Shown here: positions 56,381 to 64,000 of the stretch, piece by piece
Layout: each line of letters begins with the position of its first letter
How positions within the stretch are numbered: the first letter of the stretch is position 1
Origin: Halomonas sp.
Lineage (GTDB): Bacteria > Pseudomonadota > Gammaproteobacteria > Pseudomonadales > Halomonadaceae
Length of the DNA stretch: 64,000 nucleotides
Direction of reading: 5' to 3'
NCBI GenBank assembly: GCA_018401555.1
Contig: JAGYKP010000086.1
Location: 168,049-232,048, forward strand
Notes under the pieces: generated by a model
Databases searched by the model: none
The model's input: only the letters and a program-made list of their open reading frames with translations
Told to the model about the DNA's origin: nothing
Position numbers and translations under genes: made by a program

Positions 56381-57526
56381 ATGCCAGCCCCGATCTATCT
56401 GGATCATAACGCCACCACACCGGTCGCGCCGGAAGTGGCCGAGGCGATGGCCACCACGTTGCGCCACAGTTTCGGTAACCCCTCGTCTAGCTACGTGTTA
56501 GGGCGGGAAGCAGCGGCGCAGATCGCCACAGCACGAGACGCCATTGCCTCCCTCATCAGCGCACAGGCAGAGAGCCTGGTGTTCACCGGCTGCGCCACCG
56601 AAGCCAACAACCTGGCCCTGCTGGGCGTGGCCCGAGCCTGTGCCCCTGGCAAACGGCATCTGGTCATCAGCGCCGTCGAACATCCCGCCGTCATGGCCCC
56701 GGCTCGATATCTGGAAGCCCAGGGGTGGCGGCTGACCATCGTGCCAGTCGATGAAACGGGGCAGGCCTCAGCCGAGGCCGTGGTCGACGCCGTGCGTCCG
56801 GACACGGCCCTGGTCTCGATCATGTTGGCCAACAACGAGGTCGGCACCCTTCAGCCTGTTGCCGATATCGCCAGGCAGCTCGCCGGCCATGACGTCTTGC
56901 TGCATACCGATGCTGCCCAAGCGGTTGGCAAGATCGCCATCGATGTCGAGACATTGGGCATTGATCTGCTGACCATCGCCGGCCACAAGTTTCAGGCGAG
57001 CAAAGGGGTCGGCGCGCTCTACGTGCGGGAGGGGACCCCGATACGGTCGGTCCTGTTTGGGGCGGGTCATGAGAAGGGGCTGCGACCCGGCACCGAGAAC
57101 GTCCCGGCCATCATCGGCCTGGGGGTGGCCGCCAATCTGGCGGCCCGACGCCTGGCCAAAAACGACACCACGTTGCACGATCGCCGCGACCAGTTGCATC
57201 AACGGCTCAGTACTGACATCCCCGGGCTATGCCTCAATGGACACGCCGAGGCGCGCCTGCCCAATACCCTGAACGTGTCCTTCCCCTCGGTCAGCGGCCA
57301 GGCATTGCTCGATGCTGCCCGTGACACGGTGATGGCCTCCGTCGGCTCGGCCTGCCATAGTGGAGCGTCCACGCCCAGCGGGGTGCTGGGCGCGATGGGG
57401 CTCGATACGGCACGCGCGCTCGGTGCCGTGCGGCTGTCAGTGGGCTGGGATACCACGGCGGAAGAGGTTGCGACCGCCGCCGCTGCGCTGGTCCACGCTT
57501 GGCGGCACCTCGTCGATGGCCGTTAG
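56381..57526 (+). CDS. cysteine desulfurase (NifS/IscS class, aminotransferase class V)
   Basis: A 381-residue PLP enzyme that takes sulfur from cysteine as persulfide. The PLP lysine is in IAGHKFQASKGVGALY. The cysteine of the transfer loop is in VGSACHSGAST. IYLDHNATTPVAPEV opens the protein. It differs in sequence context from the housekeeping isc operon, with no iscU or iscA nearby. Codon use seems slightly less GC-biased than its flanks, perhaps a sign of transfer. It likely feeds DsrE or the methyltransferase. Confidence 0.9.
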   Translation: MPAPIYLDHNATTPVAPEVAEAMATTLRHSFGNPSSSYVLGREAAAQIATARDAIASLISAQAESLVFTGCATEANNLALLGVARACAPGKRHLVISAVEHPAVMAPARYLEAQGWRLTIVPVDETGQASAEAVVDAVRPDTALVSIMLANNEVGTLQPVADIARQLAGHDVLLHTDAAQAVGKIAIDVETLGIDLLTIAGHKFQASKGVGALYVREGTPIRSVLFGAGHEKGLRPGTENVPAIIGLGVAANLAARRLAKNDTTLHDRRDQLHQRLSTDIPGLCLNGHAEARLPNTLNVSFPSVSGQALLDAARDTVMASVGSACHSGASTPSGVLGAMGLDTARALGAVRLSVGWDTTAEEVATAAAALVHAWRHLVDGR

Positions 57527-57575
57527 GCACCAAAAAGACAGTGCAATGGCGAAGGCTGTTCGTCGGCAAGCTCGC

Positions 57576-58223
57576 CTAGCGGGCCAGGTCTGCTGCCACC
57601 AGCAGGAAGGCACCGCCGTGCAGCCACGCAGGCCAAAATCCCTCGGTATGCCGGGCCAGCCAGCCGCCACCCGGCAGCCAGATGGCGCTGCTGACGCTGA
57701 CCCCGGTGACAGGCAGGCCGTTGAACAGCGCCCGTGCATCGCGTGGCGTATGCCAGCGTGCGCCCCGGTAGGCGCCGCGACCGCCTTGCCGTCCCTTCTG
57801 CCACCACAGCAGGCTGTTTCGGTTCAGCAACCCCAGTACGACGCGCCGACGCGCTACCCTGACCATTTCCCTGACGGCCTGGCGCTCATCCTCGATGAAG
57901 CACAACGCGGTGATCGATACGACCAGGTCAACGCTCTTGTTCCCGAAGGGAAGGGCCTGAGCATCACCGACCAGCCAGTCGATATCGAGGTCATCCCGCT
58001 GTGTGGCGTAAGCCACCCAGGCCGGGTTGATATCGATGCCGGACACGGGCCCCTTTCGTTGCCTGGCAAGGCCACGGGTGAAATAGCCGGTACCGCAGCC
58101 GACGTCCAGCAGCGACTCACCAGTGTGGACCTCAAGCGAGTCCCGAACCAGGTCAAGCTCACGGCTGGCGATCCATCGCCCGCGTGGCGTTTCGTACCAA
58201 GCCTCATAAGCGCTCGCGTCCAA
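57576..58223 (-). CDS. SAM-dependent class I methyltransferase
   Basis: About 215 residues from a TTG at 58223 that follows GGGAGG; an in-frame ATG at 58304 is the alternative but would overlap the divergent MFS gene. Motif I is SLLDVGCGTGYFTRGLA and motif post-I is VSGIDINPAWV. VSITALCFIEDERQAVREM follows. The C-terminal region (LLNRNSLLWWQKGRQG) is like small methyltransferases acting on thiols, arsenic or quinone-like acceptors. Its 3' end converges on the cysteine desulfurase gene. A selenium or sulfur acceptor is a guess from the context. Confidence 0.82.
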   Translation of the reverse strand: MDASAYEAWYETPRGRWIASRELDLVRDSLEVHTGESLLDVGCGTGYFTRGLARQRKGPVSGIDINPAWVAYATQRDDLDIDWLVGDAQALPFGNKSVDLVVSITALCFIEDERQAVREMVRVARRRVVLGLLNRNSLLWWQKGRQGGRGAYRGARWHTPRDARALFNGLPVTGVSVSSAIWLPGGGWLARHTEGFWPAWLHGGAFLLVAADLAR

Positions 58224-58297
58224 CTCGACGCCTCCCTTTTCACCTCTGACACCACATAAGCTCGCCACAGCGATGGCTCGCGCCCAAGGAGGGCCAG

Positions 58298-59610
58298 ATG
58301 GCATCCCCCGATTCGTCTCACGAACACTATAGGCACGGCATACGCGAGAATCTCCACCAGTTCAGCCATCAGTTAGGCCAGGTCTTTCTGGTCGGCCTGA
58401 CCATCGGCATGATGCGCACCGTGGTGCCGGCGCTGGCAGAATCCGAGTTCGGCGTTGCCGAGGGCTCCTTCATGATGCTGACGTCATTCGTGGTGGCCTT
58501 CGGCTTCGTGAAGGGCGCCCTGAACTTCGTGGCGGGGCGGCTCGCCGAGCGCATCGGGCGCAGGAAGGTATTGCTGTTCGGCTGGCTATCGGCCATCCCG
58601 ATTCCGTTCATGGTGCTGTACGCCCCCTCCTGGGGCTGGATCGTCGCCGCCACCGTGCTGCTGGGCATCAACCAGGGGCTCTGCTGGTCGATGACCCAGA
58701 CCGCCAAGATGGATATCACCCGGGCCAACGAGCGCGGCTTCACCATGGGCATGAACGAGTTCTCGGGCTACGTAGGGGTCGCCGTGGCCGGGGTCGTGAC
58801 GGTGCTGCACGGCCATGGGGCCTGCGGCCCACGCCTGGGGCTCTTCGTGTTCGGTGCAGTGGTGATCGCGCTGGCCATCGTGCTGACCCTGACCTCGATC
58901 CGCGAGACGCACGCCTGGGCCAAGGCGGAAAGCGCTCGCCACGCCAGCGGCAACCCCGACGGGCCGAGGGCCAGGATCTCGCGTCTGGTCTCGGACGCCC
59001 CGACCACCGGCGAGATGTTCGCACTGATGAGCTGGCGTGACCGGCGCATGGCGGCCTTCAGCCAGGCAGGCCTGGTGGAGAAGTTCGTCGACGCCCTGGT
59101 GTGGGTCTTCTACCCGGTCTTCCTCTACCAGCAGGGCCTTGGCCTCGATGCCATCGGCTGGGTGGTGGGGGTCTACGGCTTCGTGTGGGGCGGCTCCCAG
59201 TTCGTCACCGGCAGGCTGTCGGACCATGTCGGCCGCCTCAGGCCCATCGTCTGGGGCATGTGGATCTGCGGCGGCGGCGTGGCCCCGATGACCTGCTGGG
59301 CACCGGCGTGGCCTGGTGGTCCTTCGCGGCCGCCGTCACCGGCTTCGGCATGGCCCTGCTCTACCCCAACCTGAGCGCGGCGGTGGCGGATATCTCCCAC
59401 CCCAACTGGCGCAGCTCCGCGATCGGCATCTACCGCTTCTGGCGCGACCTTGGCTACGGGATCGGCGCCCTGGGCTTCGGCCTGGTGGCCCACCTTACCG
59501 GCGCCGTTACCGCTGGCTTCTGGTTCGTGGTCATCGCCATGTTTCTCTCGAGCGCCTTGGTCATGGCCTGGGGAGAAGAGACCCACCCGCGGCTCAACCC
59601 GGAGACCTGA
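58298..59610 (+). CDS. MFS transporter (frameshifted near 3' end)
   Basis: About 437 residues and 12 helices of the major facilitator superfamily. VAGRLAERIGRRKVLLFGWL is the loop 2-3 motif, and GLCWSMTQTAKMDITRANERG and VTGRLSDHVGRLRPIVWGM are typical. A break near 59295 shifts the last third, which resumes as FGMALLYPNLSAAVADI and ends THPRLNPET. The start at 58298 has AAGGAGG. It is divergent from the methyltransferase and may belong to the same module. Its substrate is unknown. Confidence 0.82.
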
Positions 59611-59705
59611 TTCGTCCCCCTCCGATCGGCTATGCTCCCCTGTCACACGGCCGTCACCCCTCACCCGCAGGGTGACAGCCTTGCCACAGGCTTCAGGAGA
59701 GTGCC

Positions 59706-60907
59706 ATGAGCGACGACCAGGCAACACCGGGCCGCCTCACGCGAGGTCTTCCGCGCCTTCCTGCTGCTCGGCCTGACCTCCTTCGGCGGCCCCATCGCCC
59801 ACCTCGGCTACTTCCGCAGCGAGTTCGTGGAGCGGCGCCGCTGGTTGACCGAGCAGGCCTACGCCGACCTGGTGGCGCTGTGCCAGTTCCTGCCCGGCCC
59901 CGCCAGCAGCCAGGTGGGCTTCGCCCTGGGACTGATGCGCGGCGGCCCCTGGGGGGCGCTCGCGGCGTGGACGGCCTTCACCCTCCCCTCGGCGATCCTG
60001 CTGGCACTCTTCGCCATGGGCGCCGCCCTGTTCGAGGGACCCATCGGCCAGGGCCTGATCCACGGTCTCAAGGTCACCGCCGTGGCCATCGTCGCCCATG
60101 CGGTGTGGGGCATGGCACGCAACCTCTGCCCCGACCGGCGCCGCGCCGGAATCGCGCTGGCCGCGGTATTCACCGTGGTACTGGTGAGCGGCCCGCTGGG
60201 CCAGGTAGCGGCCATCGTCGTCGGCGCCGTTGCCGGCATGCTGCTCTGCCGCACCCACGCCGAGGCCGAGGTGCATCCCCTGACCCTGCCCGTCTCCCGC
60301 CGCGCCGGCCGCCTGGCGGGGGCCGGCTTCGGCGTGCTGCTGGTGGTCCTGCCGCTGCTGGCCTGGGCCACACCCTCGCATGACGCTGGCGGTAATGGAC
60401 GCCTTCTACCGCGCCGGCGCCCTGGTGTTCGGCGGGGGCCATGTGGTGCTGCCGCTGCTCGAGGCCGAGGTGGTGCAGTCCGGCTGGGTGAGCCCGGATG
60501 ACTTCCTGGCCGGCTACGGCGCCGCCCAGGCGATCCCCGGGCCGTTGTTCACCTTTGCGGCCTACCTGGGTGCCGTCATGGGGCCACTTGGCGGCAGCCT
60601 GTTCGGCGCCGCTCTGGCGCTGGCGATGATCTTCCTGCCCGGCATGCTGCTGCTGGTGGCGGTGCTTCCCCACTGGAACCGCTTCCGCCGCTGGGACAGC
60701 GCCCAGGCGCTGATGCGCGGCGCCAATGCCGCCGTGGTGGGCATCCTGGGCACCGCGCTCTACCAACCGGTGTGGACCAGCGCCATCCTCGGCCCCCGGG
60801 AGTTCGCCCTGGCGCTCACCGGCTTCCTGCTGCTCGGCGTATGGAAGCTGCCCGCCTGGGCAGTAGTCGCCTTGCTGGCGGGCGGCGGGGTGCTGATCTC
60901 GCTATGA
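59706..60907 (+). CDS. chrA: ChrA-family chromate transporter, two-domain form (frameshifted)
   Basis: About 400 residues of two homologous membrane halves. The first half has LTSFGGPIAHLGYFRSEFV and LCQFLPGPASSQVGFALG. The second has GALVFGGGHVVLPLLEAEVV and AQAIPGPLFTFAAYLG, the repeated ChrA signature. Breaks near 59745 and 60378 put the halves in different frames. It exports chromate and related oxyanions. No chrB regulator is nearby. Confidence 0.9.
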
Positions 60908-60975
60908 GGCAAGCCCAGCCTTGAAGGGGCGAGTCATGTATCATGGCGGGCCGAATTATTGCCAAGGAGCAGGCC

Positions 60976-61777
60976 ATGGCAGCCAGCAAGGGCCCCAAGT
61001 TCTATGTCGTCTGGGTCGGCCGTCAGACCGGCATCTTCACCTCCTGGGAGGAGTGCAGCCGCCAGGTGAAGGGCTACCCCAAGGCACGCTTCAAGTCCTT
61101 CCCCTCCCGGGAAGCGGCCGAAGCGGCCTTCTCGAAGGGCCCGGGTGGGGCCGCCCCCCGCCAGGCAGCGGAGAGGCCTCGGGCACGCCCGCGAAACGGC
61201 CGCCACGGCGCAAGGCGCCCACGCCTCGCCCGGCACCTCCGTCGCCGGGGGCAAGACCTACGACACGGAGATCTACTGCGACGGCGCCTGTGAGCCCAAC
61301 CCCGGCGATGCCGGCTCCGGCATGGCGATCTATCGCGACGGCAAGCTCGCGGAGCTCTGGTATGGCCTCTACAACCCCGCGGGCACCAACAACACGGCGG
61401 AGCTGAACGCCTTGCGCCAGGCCCTGCTGGTCGCCCAGGAGGAGATCGCCCGGGACGCCTCCGTGCGCATCCACTGCGACTCCACCTACACCATCAATGC
61501 CATCACCAAGTGGGCCGGCGGCTGGAAGAAGCGCGGCTGGAAGAAGGCCGATGGCCAGCCGATCAAGAACCCCGAGATCATCCAGCCCACCTACGCACTC
61601 TACGAAAGCCTGAAATCGAAGGTGACCATCGCCCATGTGAAAGGCCATTCCGGCGTGGAAGGCAACGAACTGGCCGACCGCATGGCGATGTATGGCGCCG
61701 ACCGGAAGGAGCGCGATTTCGTTCGCTACCCGGGCGACTACACCGTCGCGGATATCCTCAAGTTGAGAAGGGGCTGA
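60976..61777 (+). CDS. rnhA: ribonuclease H1 with N-terminal hybrid-binding (viroplasmin) domain; frameshifted
   Basis: About 266 residues. The N-terminal RNA-DNA hybrid-binding domain (residues 8-50) is KFYVVWVGRQTGIFTSWEEC, followed by a basic linker. The RNase H fold has the four catalytic acids in IYCDGACEPNPG, NTAELNALRQAL, IHCDSTYTI and GNELADRMA. The frame breaks between 61175 and 61240 within the linker. The start at 60976 has AAGGAG. This is the eukaryote-like RNase HI form, distinct from the short bacterial RnhA. Confidence 0.9.
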
Positions 61778-61844
61778 CGCCGCTGCTGATGGTACGGCGG
61801 CAAAGCTGCCTACAGCCTTCGCTCGCCTCGCTTTCTGGTCAATT

Positions 61845-61918
61845 AACTCGGCGCATATAAAACGAAATAGAATGGAGAAAACCACTCTTATCACCGCCGA
61901 GTTGCTTTTTATTTTTTC
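61845..61918 (+). terminator. long-loop hairpin with T run after RNase H
   Basis: AACTCGGCG (61845-61853) pairs with CGCCGAGTT (61895-61903), and GCTTTTTATTTTTTC follows. The loop of about 41 bases is long for a terminator, but the T run is strong. The gap to 61998 is AT-rich and holds no other gene. Confidence 0.55.
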
Positions 61919-61998
61919 TAGGGTATGGTCATCTAAACCTGCCCTATAAAAGCAGGAAAATTCCCCAGCACCGCCATTATTTATTGTGAGGCATCCAA

Positions 61999-62376
61999 TT
62001 GGCTCGCAGACATTTTATCCTGAAAAAATCAGGGTACCTTGACTACCTATTCACCAAGGGAATGCGCCACCCCTTCTTCTTCCGTGGACGACCCGTCGAC
62101 TATGCCAGCGTCATCAGCCGCGTGGAGAACCTGGCGGTCGGCAGCGGCCTGACGCAGGCGGCTATCAACTGCACGATCCGGTATCTGGATCTCTCCTCGG
62201 GAAAGCGACAGGTCATCACCCTCACCAACCCTACCGAAGCCAACCCTTCGGCGGGGCTGGTCTCCATCCTCTCCCCATTGGGGTCCGCCCTGCTCTCATC
62301 TGCCGAGCAGGAGGTGGTCGGCGTCCGGATTCTCGGCATGGAGCGCAAGCTCCGCGTCCTCGACGTGCACCGCTGA
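61999..62376 (+). CDS. GreA/GreB C-terminal-like (Rnk-type) protein
   Basis: A 125-residue protein starting at TTG (61999) with a GAGG seven bases upstream. The C-terminal 70 residues (KRQVITLTNPTEANPSAGLV, SILSPLGSALLSSAEQEVVG) match the GreA/GreB C-terminal fold that binds RNA polymerase. The coiled-coil N-terminus of Gre factors is missing. The first 40 residues are basic and aromatic (KKSGYLDYLFTKGMRHPFFF). It may be a Gre-like or Rnk-like modulator of RNA polymerase; function is unproven. Confidence 0.6.
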   Translation: MARRHFILKKSGYLDYLFTKGMRHPFFFRGRPVDYASVISRVENLAVGSGLTQAAINCTIRYLDLSSGKRQVITLTNPTEANPSAGLVSILSPLGSALLSSAEQEVVGVRILGMERKLRVLDVHR

Positions 62377-62477
62377 TACATACTTCAATTGCCGCACATG
62401 CTGGATAACAACCCAGCCTTGAAAGCTTGCCGGCAAAGGCGGCATTTTGCCGGAACCTGTACAGGAGGAGTGACCAC

Positions 62478-62570
62478 ATGAGCAAGGAAAAGGCCAAGAA
62501 GGCTCCCCAGAAGACGCTCAAGGAAAAGCGCAAGGAAAAGAAACAGAAGAAAGGGCGTGAAACCGATTGA
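62478..62570 (+). CDS. 30-residue lysine-rich small protein
   Basis: An ATG at 62478 preceded by AGGAGGAG eight bases upstream opens a 30-residue frame, MSKEKAKKAPQKTLKEKRKE onward, ending GRETD. More than a third of residues are Lys and it has no hydrophobic core, so it is likely disordered and may bind nucleic acid or ribosomes. A terminator follows 23 bases later. The strong ribosome site and terminator suggest a real gene. Confidence 0.6.
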   Translation: MSKEKAKKAPQKTLKEKRKEKKQKKGRETD

Positions 62571-62592
62571 TAACCTTCGCCAATAACCCATC

Positions 62593-62620
62593 AAGATGGC
62601 CGCCCCTGGCGGCCATCTTT
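62593..62620 (+). terminator. rho-independent terminator after the small protein
   Basis: AAGATGGCCGCC-CCT-GGCGGCCATCTT is a perfect 12-bp stem with a 3-base loop, then TGCTTCC. It closes the transcript of the 30-residue protein gene. Confidence 0.8.
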
Positions 62621-62731
62621 GCTTCCATGATTCACATAGTCATATTGTTTATACCACTCCATCGAACCATCAAGGTGAAGTGGTCCTCGATATTCGATGA
62701 CACATTTTTAGTGGTACCTCTCGGCCGAAAC

Positions 62732-63007
62732 TCAGACCAGGCCGTTGCGGCGCAGCGCCGCCATCACCTTGGTAGCCAGCTTCTCCAGTCGCTTGAGGTC
62801 ACCGAAGCGCGGCATCTCGCCTTCCTCCAGGCGGCCCTCCCACTCCTCGAGTTCGGTATCGAGGAACTCCAGCAGCTTCTTCGAGCAGCCCCGGCAGGGC
62901 CCTCGACACAGGCTCGACCCGGGCGTGGCGAAGGGAACACGGGTACGGATCTCACGAATCAGAGCGTGCATGGCGGTGCCGGGATCGGGGCGCGTGGGGC
63001 GAGGCAT
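62732..63007 (-). CDS. small cysteine-containing protein, function unknown
   Basis: A 91-residue cytosolic protein. SSLCRGPCRGCSKKLLEFLD gives a C-x3-C-x2-C cluster near residue 35, suited to bind a metal. The second half is helical and charged (TELEEWEGRLEEGEMPRFGD, LKRLEKLATKVMAALRRNG). The start at 63007 has GAGGAG seven bases upstream. No family is recognised. Confidence 0.65.
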   Translation of the reverse strand: MPRPTRPDPGTAMHALIREIRTRVPFATPGSSLCRGPCRGCSKKLLEFLDTELEEWEGRLEEGEMPRFGDLKRLEKLATKVMAALRRNGLV

Positions 63008-63543
63008 GGGAAAGTCTCCTCTGACAGGGCATGTACCGGACCTGCGGCACGGTGGAACCGCACCGATGGCATCGCAGGCCAATAGCGCTGTGTCAGGGGA
63101 GGCAAGCTGAATCTTGTTATGGGAGGGCGTCAGCCGAACCGTCGCCTCTCCAGGGAGGGTCGCACGGCATGATAGGTAGCTTGCTAATAACAATTCTACT
63201 CTTCTGGTCTCGTCGCGGCCAGATGGCATTCATCGCCTCCGCTTAGCCCAGCCGCCCATGACCTGGGGCCATCGAGGCTGTTCTCCCTCCGGCGTGATGA
63301 CTGAAGAAGAAAGTTACCGATATTTACAAACAGCGTTTTTCTACTAGCTTGTTCATAAGGGGACCATGCCGTCGGTGCGGGAAGGGTATTCACCATCGTG
63401 ACCGGCGAAGCATCATCAAGAGCGGCCCCTGGAGTTTCGAGCAGTTGTCAGGGACCAATGATGAATCAGGTCTGGCGATTGCCTCCTTTCGCGAATCCGT
63501 CATGTCTCAGGTCGCGCCTCGTGCCCAACAAGGGATAGCTATC
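63008..63543. other. intergenic region, no convincing gene
   Basis: About 535 bases between two short genes. Open frames here are short and carry no ribosome site, domain or export signal. A low-GC stretch around 63170-63350 resembles promoter DNA. No repeat or RNA gene was recognised. Confidence 0.4.
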
Positions 63544-63816
63544 ATGAACATCTCCTTTGGCGCCCCACTCACCTCCCATTGGCAGCATATCCATGCCGAC
63601 TGGTGGCAGGACGATCAGGGCAACGACATACATCGTGTCGAGATCGACGACGACGACCTCTACCACTGCCACCTCGCCGGTTCGCCGCTGCCGTGGGATG
63701 CGGTGGCCACCAGCCTGGATGAGGCCATGGCCGTCTTCGACACCAGGCCACAAGAGCGCCGCGAGCCGGTACCGGGGCGCGTGCCGGGAAGCAGCACCCG
63801 ATACCATCGGCGCTGA
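63544..63816 (+). CDS. hypothetical protein of 90 residues
   Basis: The frame from ATG 63544 (MNISFGAPLTSHWQHIHADW) encodes a soluble protein rich in Asp, His and Trp, with an acidic DIHRVEIDDDDLYHCHLAG core and a basic Arg/Pro tail. An AGGGA lies eight bases upstream. A longer start near 63502 is possible. No family is recognised; coding potential is moderate. Confidence 0.5.
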   Translation: MNISFGAPLTSHWQHIHADWWQDDQGNDIHRVEIDDDDLYHCHLAGSPLPWDAVATSLDEAMAVFDTRPQERREPVPGRVPGSSTRYHRR

Positions 63817-63913
63817 TCCGGGACAATGGCATGCTCCTCGCACCCATGGCAGGCCGAGGCCGTCAGGTATCGAGGGGCTGGAGCGCCACGGATACGCGCC
63901 ATCGTGCAGAGAC

Positions 63914-63954
63914 ATGAAGAAGAAAACGCGAACAGCCACTCGCAGGCGGCTGTT
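63914..63954 (-). terminator. terminator downstream of an RNA-like sequence
   Basis: On the minus strand AACAGCC and GGCTGTT pair around about ten bases, and CGCGTTTTCTTCTTC follows. It lies just past the tRNA-like 3' end at the window edge and would end that transcript. Confidence 0.6.
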
Positions 63955-63960
63955 TCAGAA

Positions 63961-64000
63961 GATTGTCGGCGCTCGGACTCGAACCGACAAGGGCTTGCGC
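63961..64000 (-). tRNA. possible 3' end of a tRNA, cut by the window edge
   Basis: On the minus strand GTCGG-TTCGAGT-CCGAG has the T-arm shape (TTC loop, four of five stem pairs). It is followed by seven bases that could be the 3' acceptor strand. No CCA is encoded, which is unusual for this group, and the 5' part lies outside the window. A terminator follows. Identity cannot be given. Confidence 0.3.

Overview
The window is GC-rich (about two thirds G+C) chromosomal DNA from a gammaproteobacterium, most likely Halomonas or a close relative in the Halomonadaceae. The reasons are the overall gene content, one-component SdaA next to SstT and GcvT, an orphan complex-I-like antiporter, a 3-hydroxypropionate-type GMC dehydrogenase/MmsA pair with a divergent LysR gene, and a dispersed intergenic repeat. 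The genus is inference from gene content; no rRNA gene is present. No prophage, insertion sequence, CRISPR array or integrase was found.

Layout. 1-2030: two divergent L,D-transpeptidase genes (cell wall). 2525-8407: a surface-fibre module with a VpsR-like sigma-54 activator, an outer-membrane barrel, a C39-type peptidase, a double-glycine-motif protein and two related secreted proteins, one very glycine-rich, preceded by a well-matched sigma-54 promoter. 8784-11444: patatin phospholipase and PhoH. 11478-17154: a five-gene complex-I/Mrp-like membrane antiporter operon behind a zinc-ribbon gene. 17231-21096: PAS-GGDEF diguanylate cyclase, a lone trpB, an esterase and a cold-shock gene. 21309-25710: GMC dehydrogenase, MmsA and divergent LysR. 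25783-31088: ChaC, TauE, two PepSY proteins, a PhoPQ-like two-component pair and a CDF metal exporter. 31335-35324: PotDABC-type ABC transporter, then PhoD-like phosphatase, PgpA and a TerB-like protein. 38893-46860: threonine dehydratase, an isocitrate dehydrogenase with an internal duplication, and gcvT-sstT-sdaA (glycine/serine use). 46951-53965: M20 hydrolase with SSS symporter and LysR, cupin, isochorismatase-like hydrolase, AzlCD. 53995-59610: a sulfur-type module (ArsR-rhodanese regulator, DsrE, MFS, cysteine desulfurase, methyltransferase, second MFS). 59706-64000: ChrA, RNase H, a Gre-like protein, small proteins, and a tRNA-like 3' end at the edge.

Sequence quality matters for reading this window. 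More than twenty otherwise well-conserved genes are broken by one-base insertions or deletions, often in short G or C runs. Both halves keep clear family similarity and the operon overlaps (ATGA) are intact, so most breaks are probably sequencing or assembly errors rather than pseudogenes. For those genes the full span of the inferred intact gene is given and the approximate break points are stated.

The two regions most likely to hold something not well described are the sigma-54/C39/glycine-rich surface module (2525-8407), which resembles but does not match the Fap amyloid system, and the sulfur/persulfide-type module (53995-59610).
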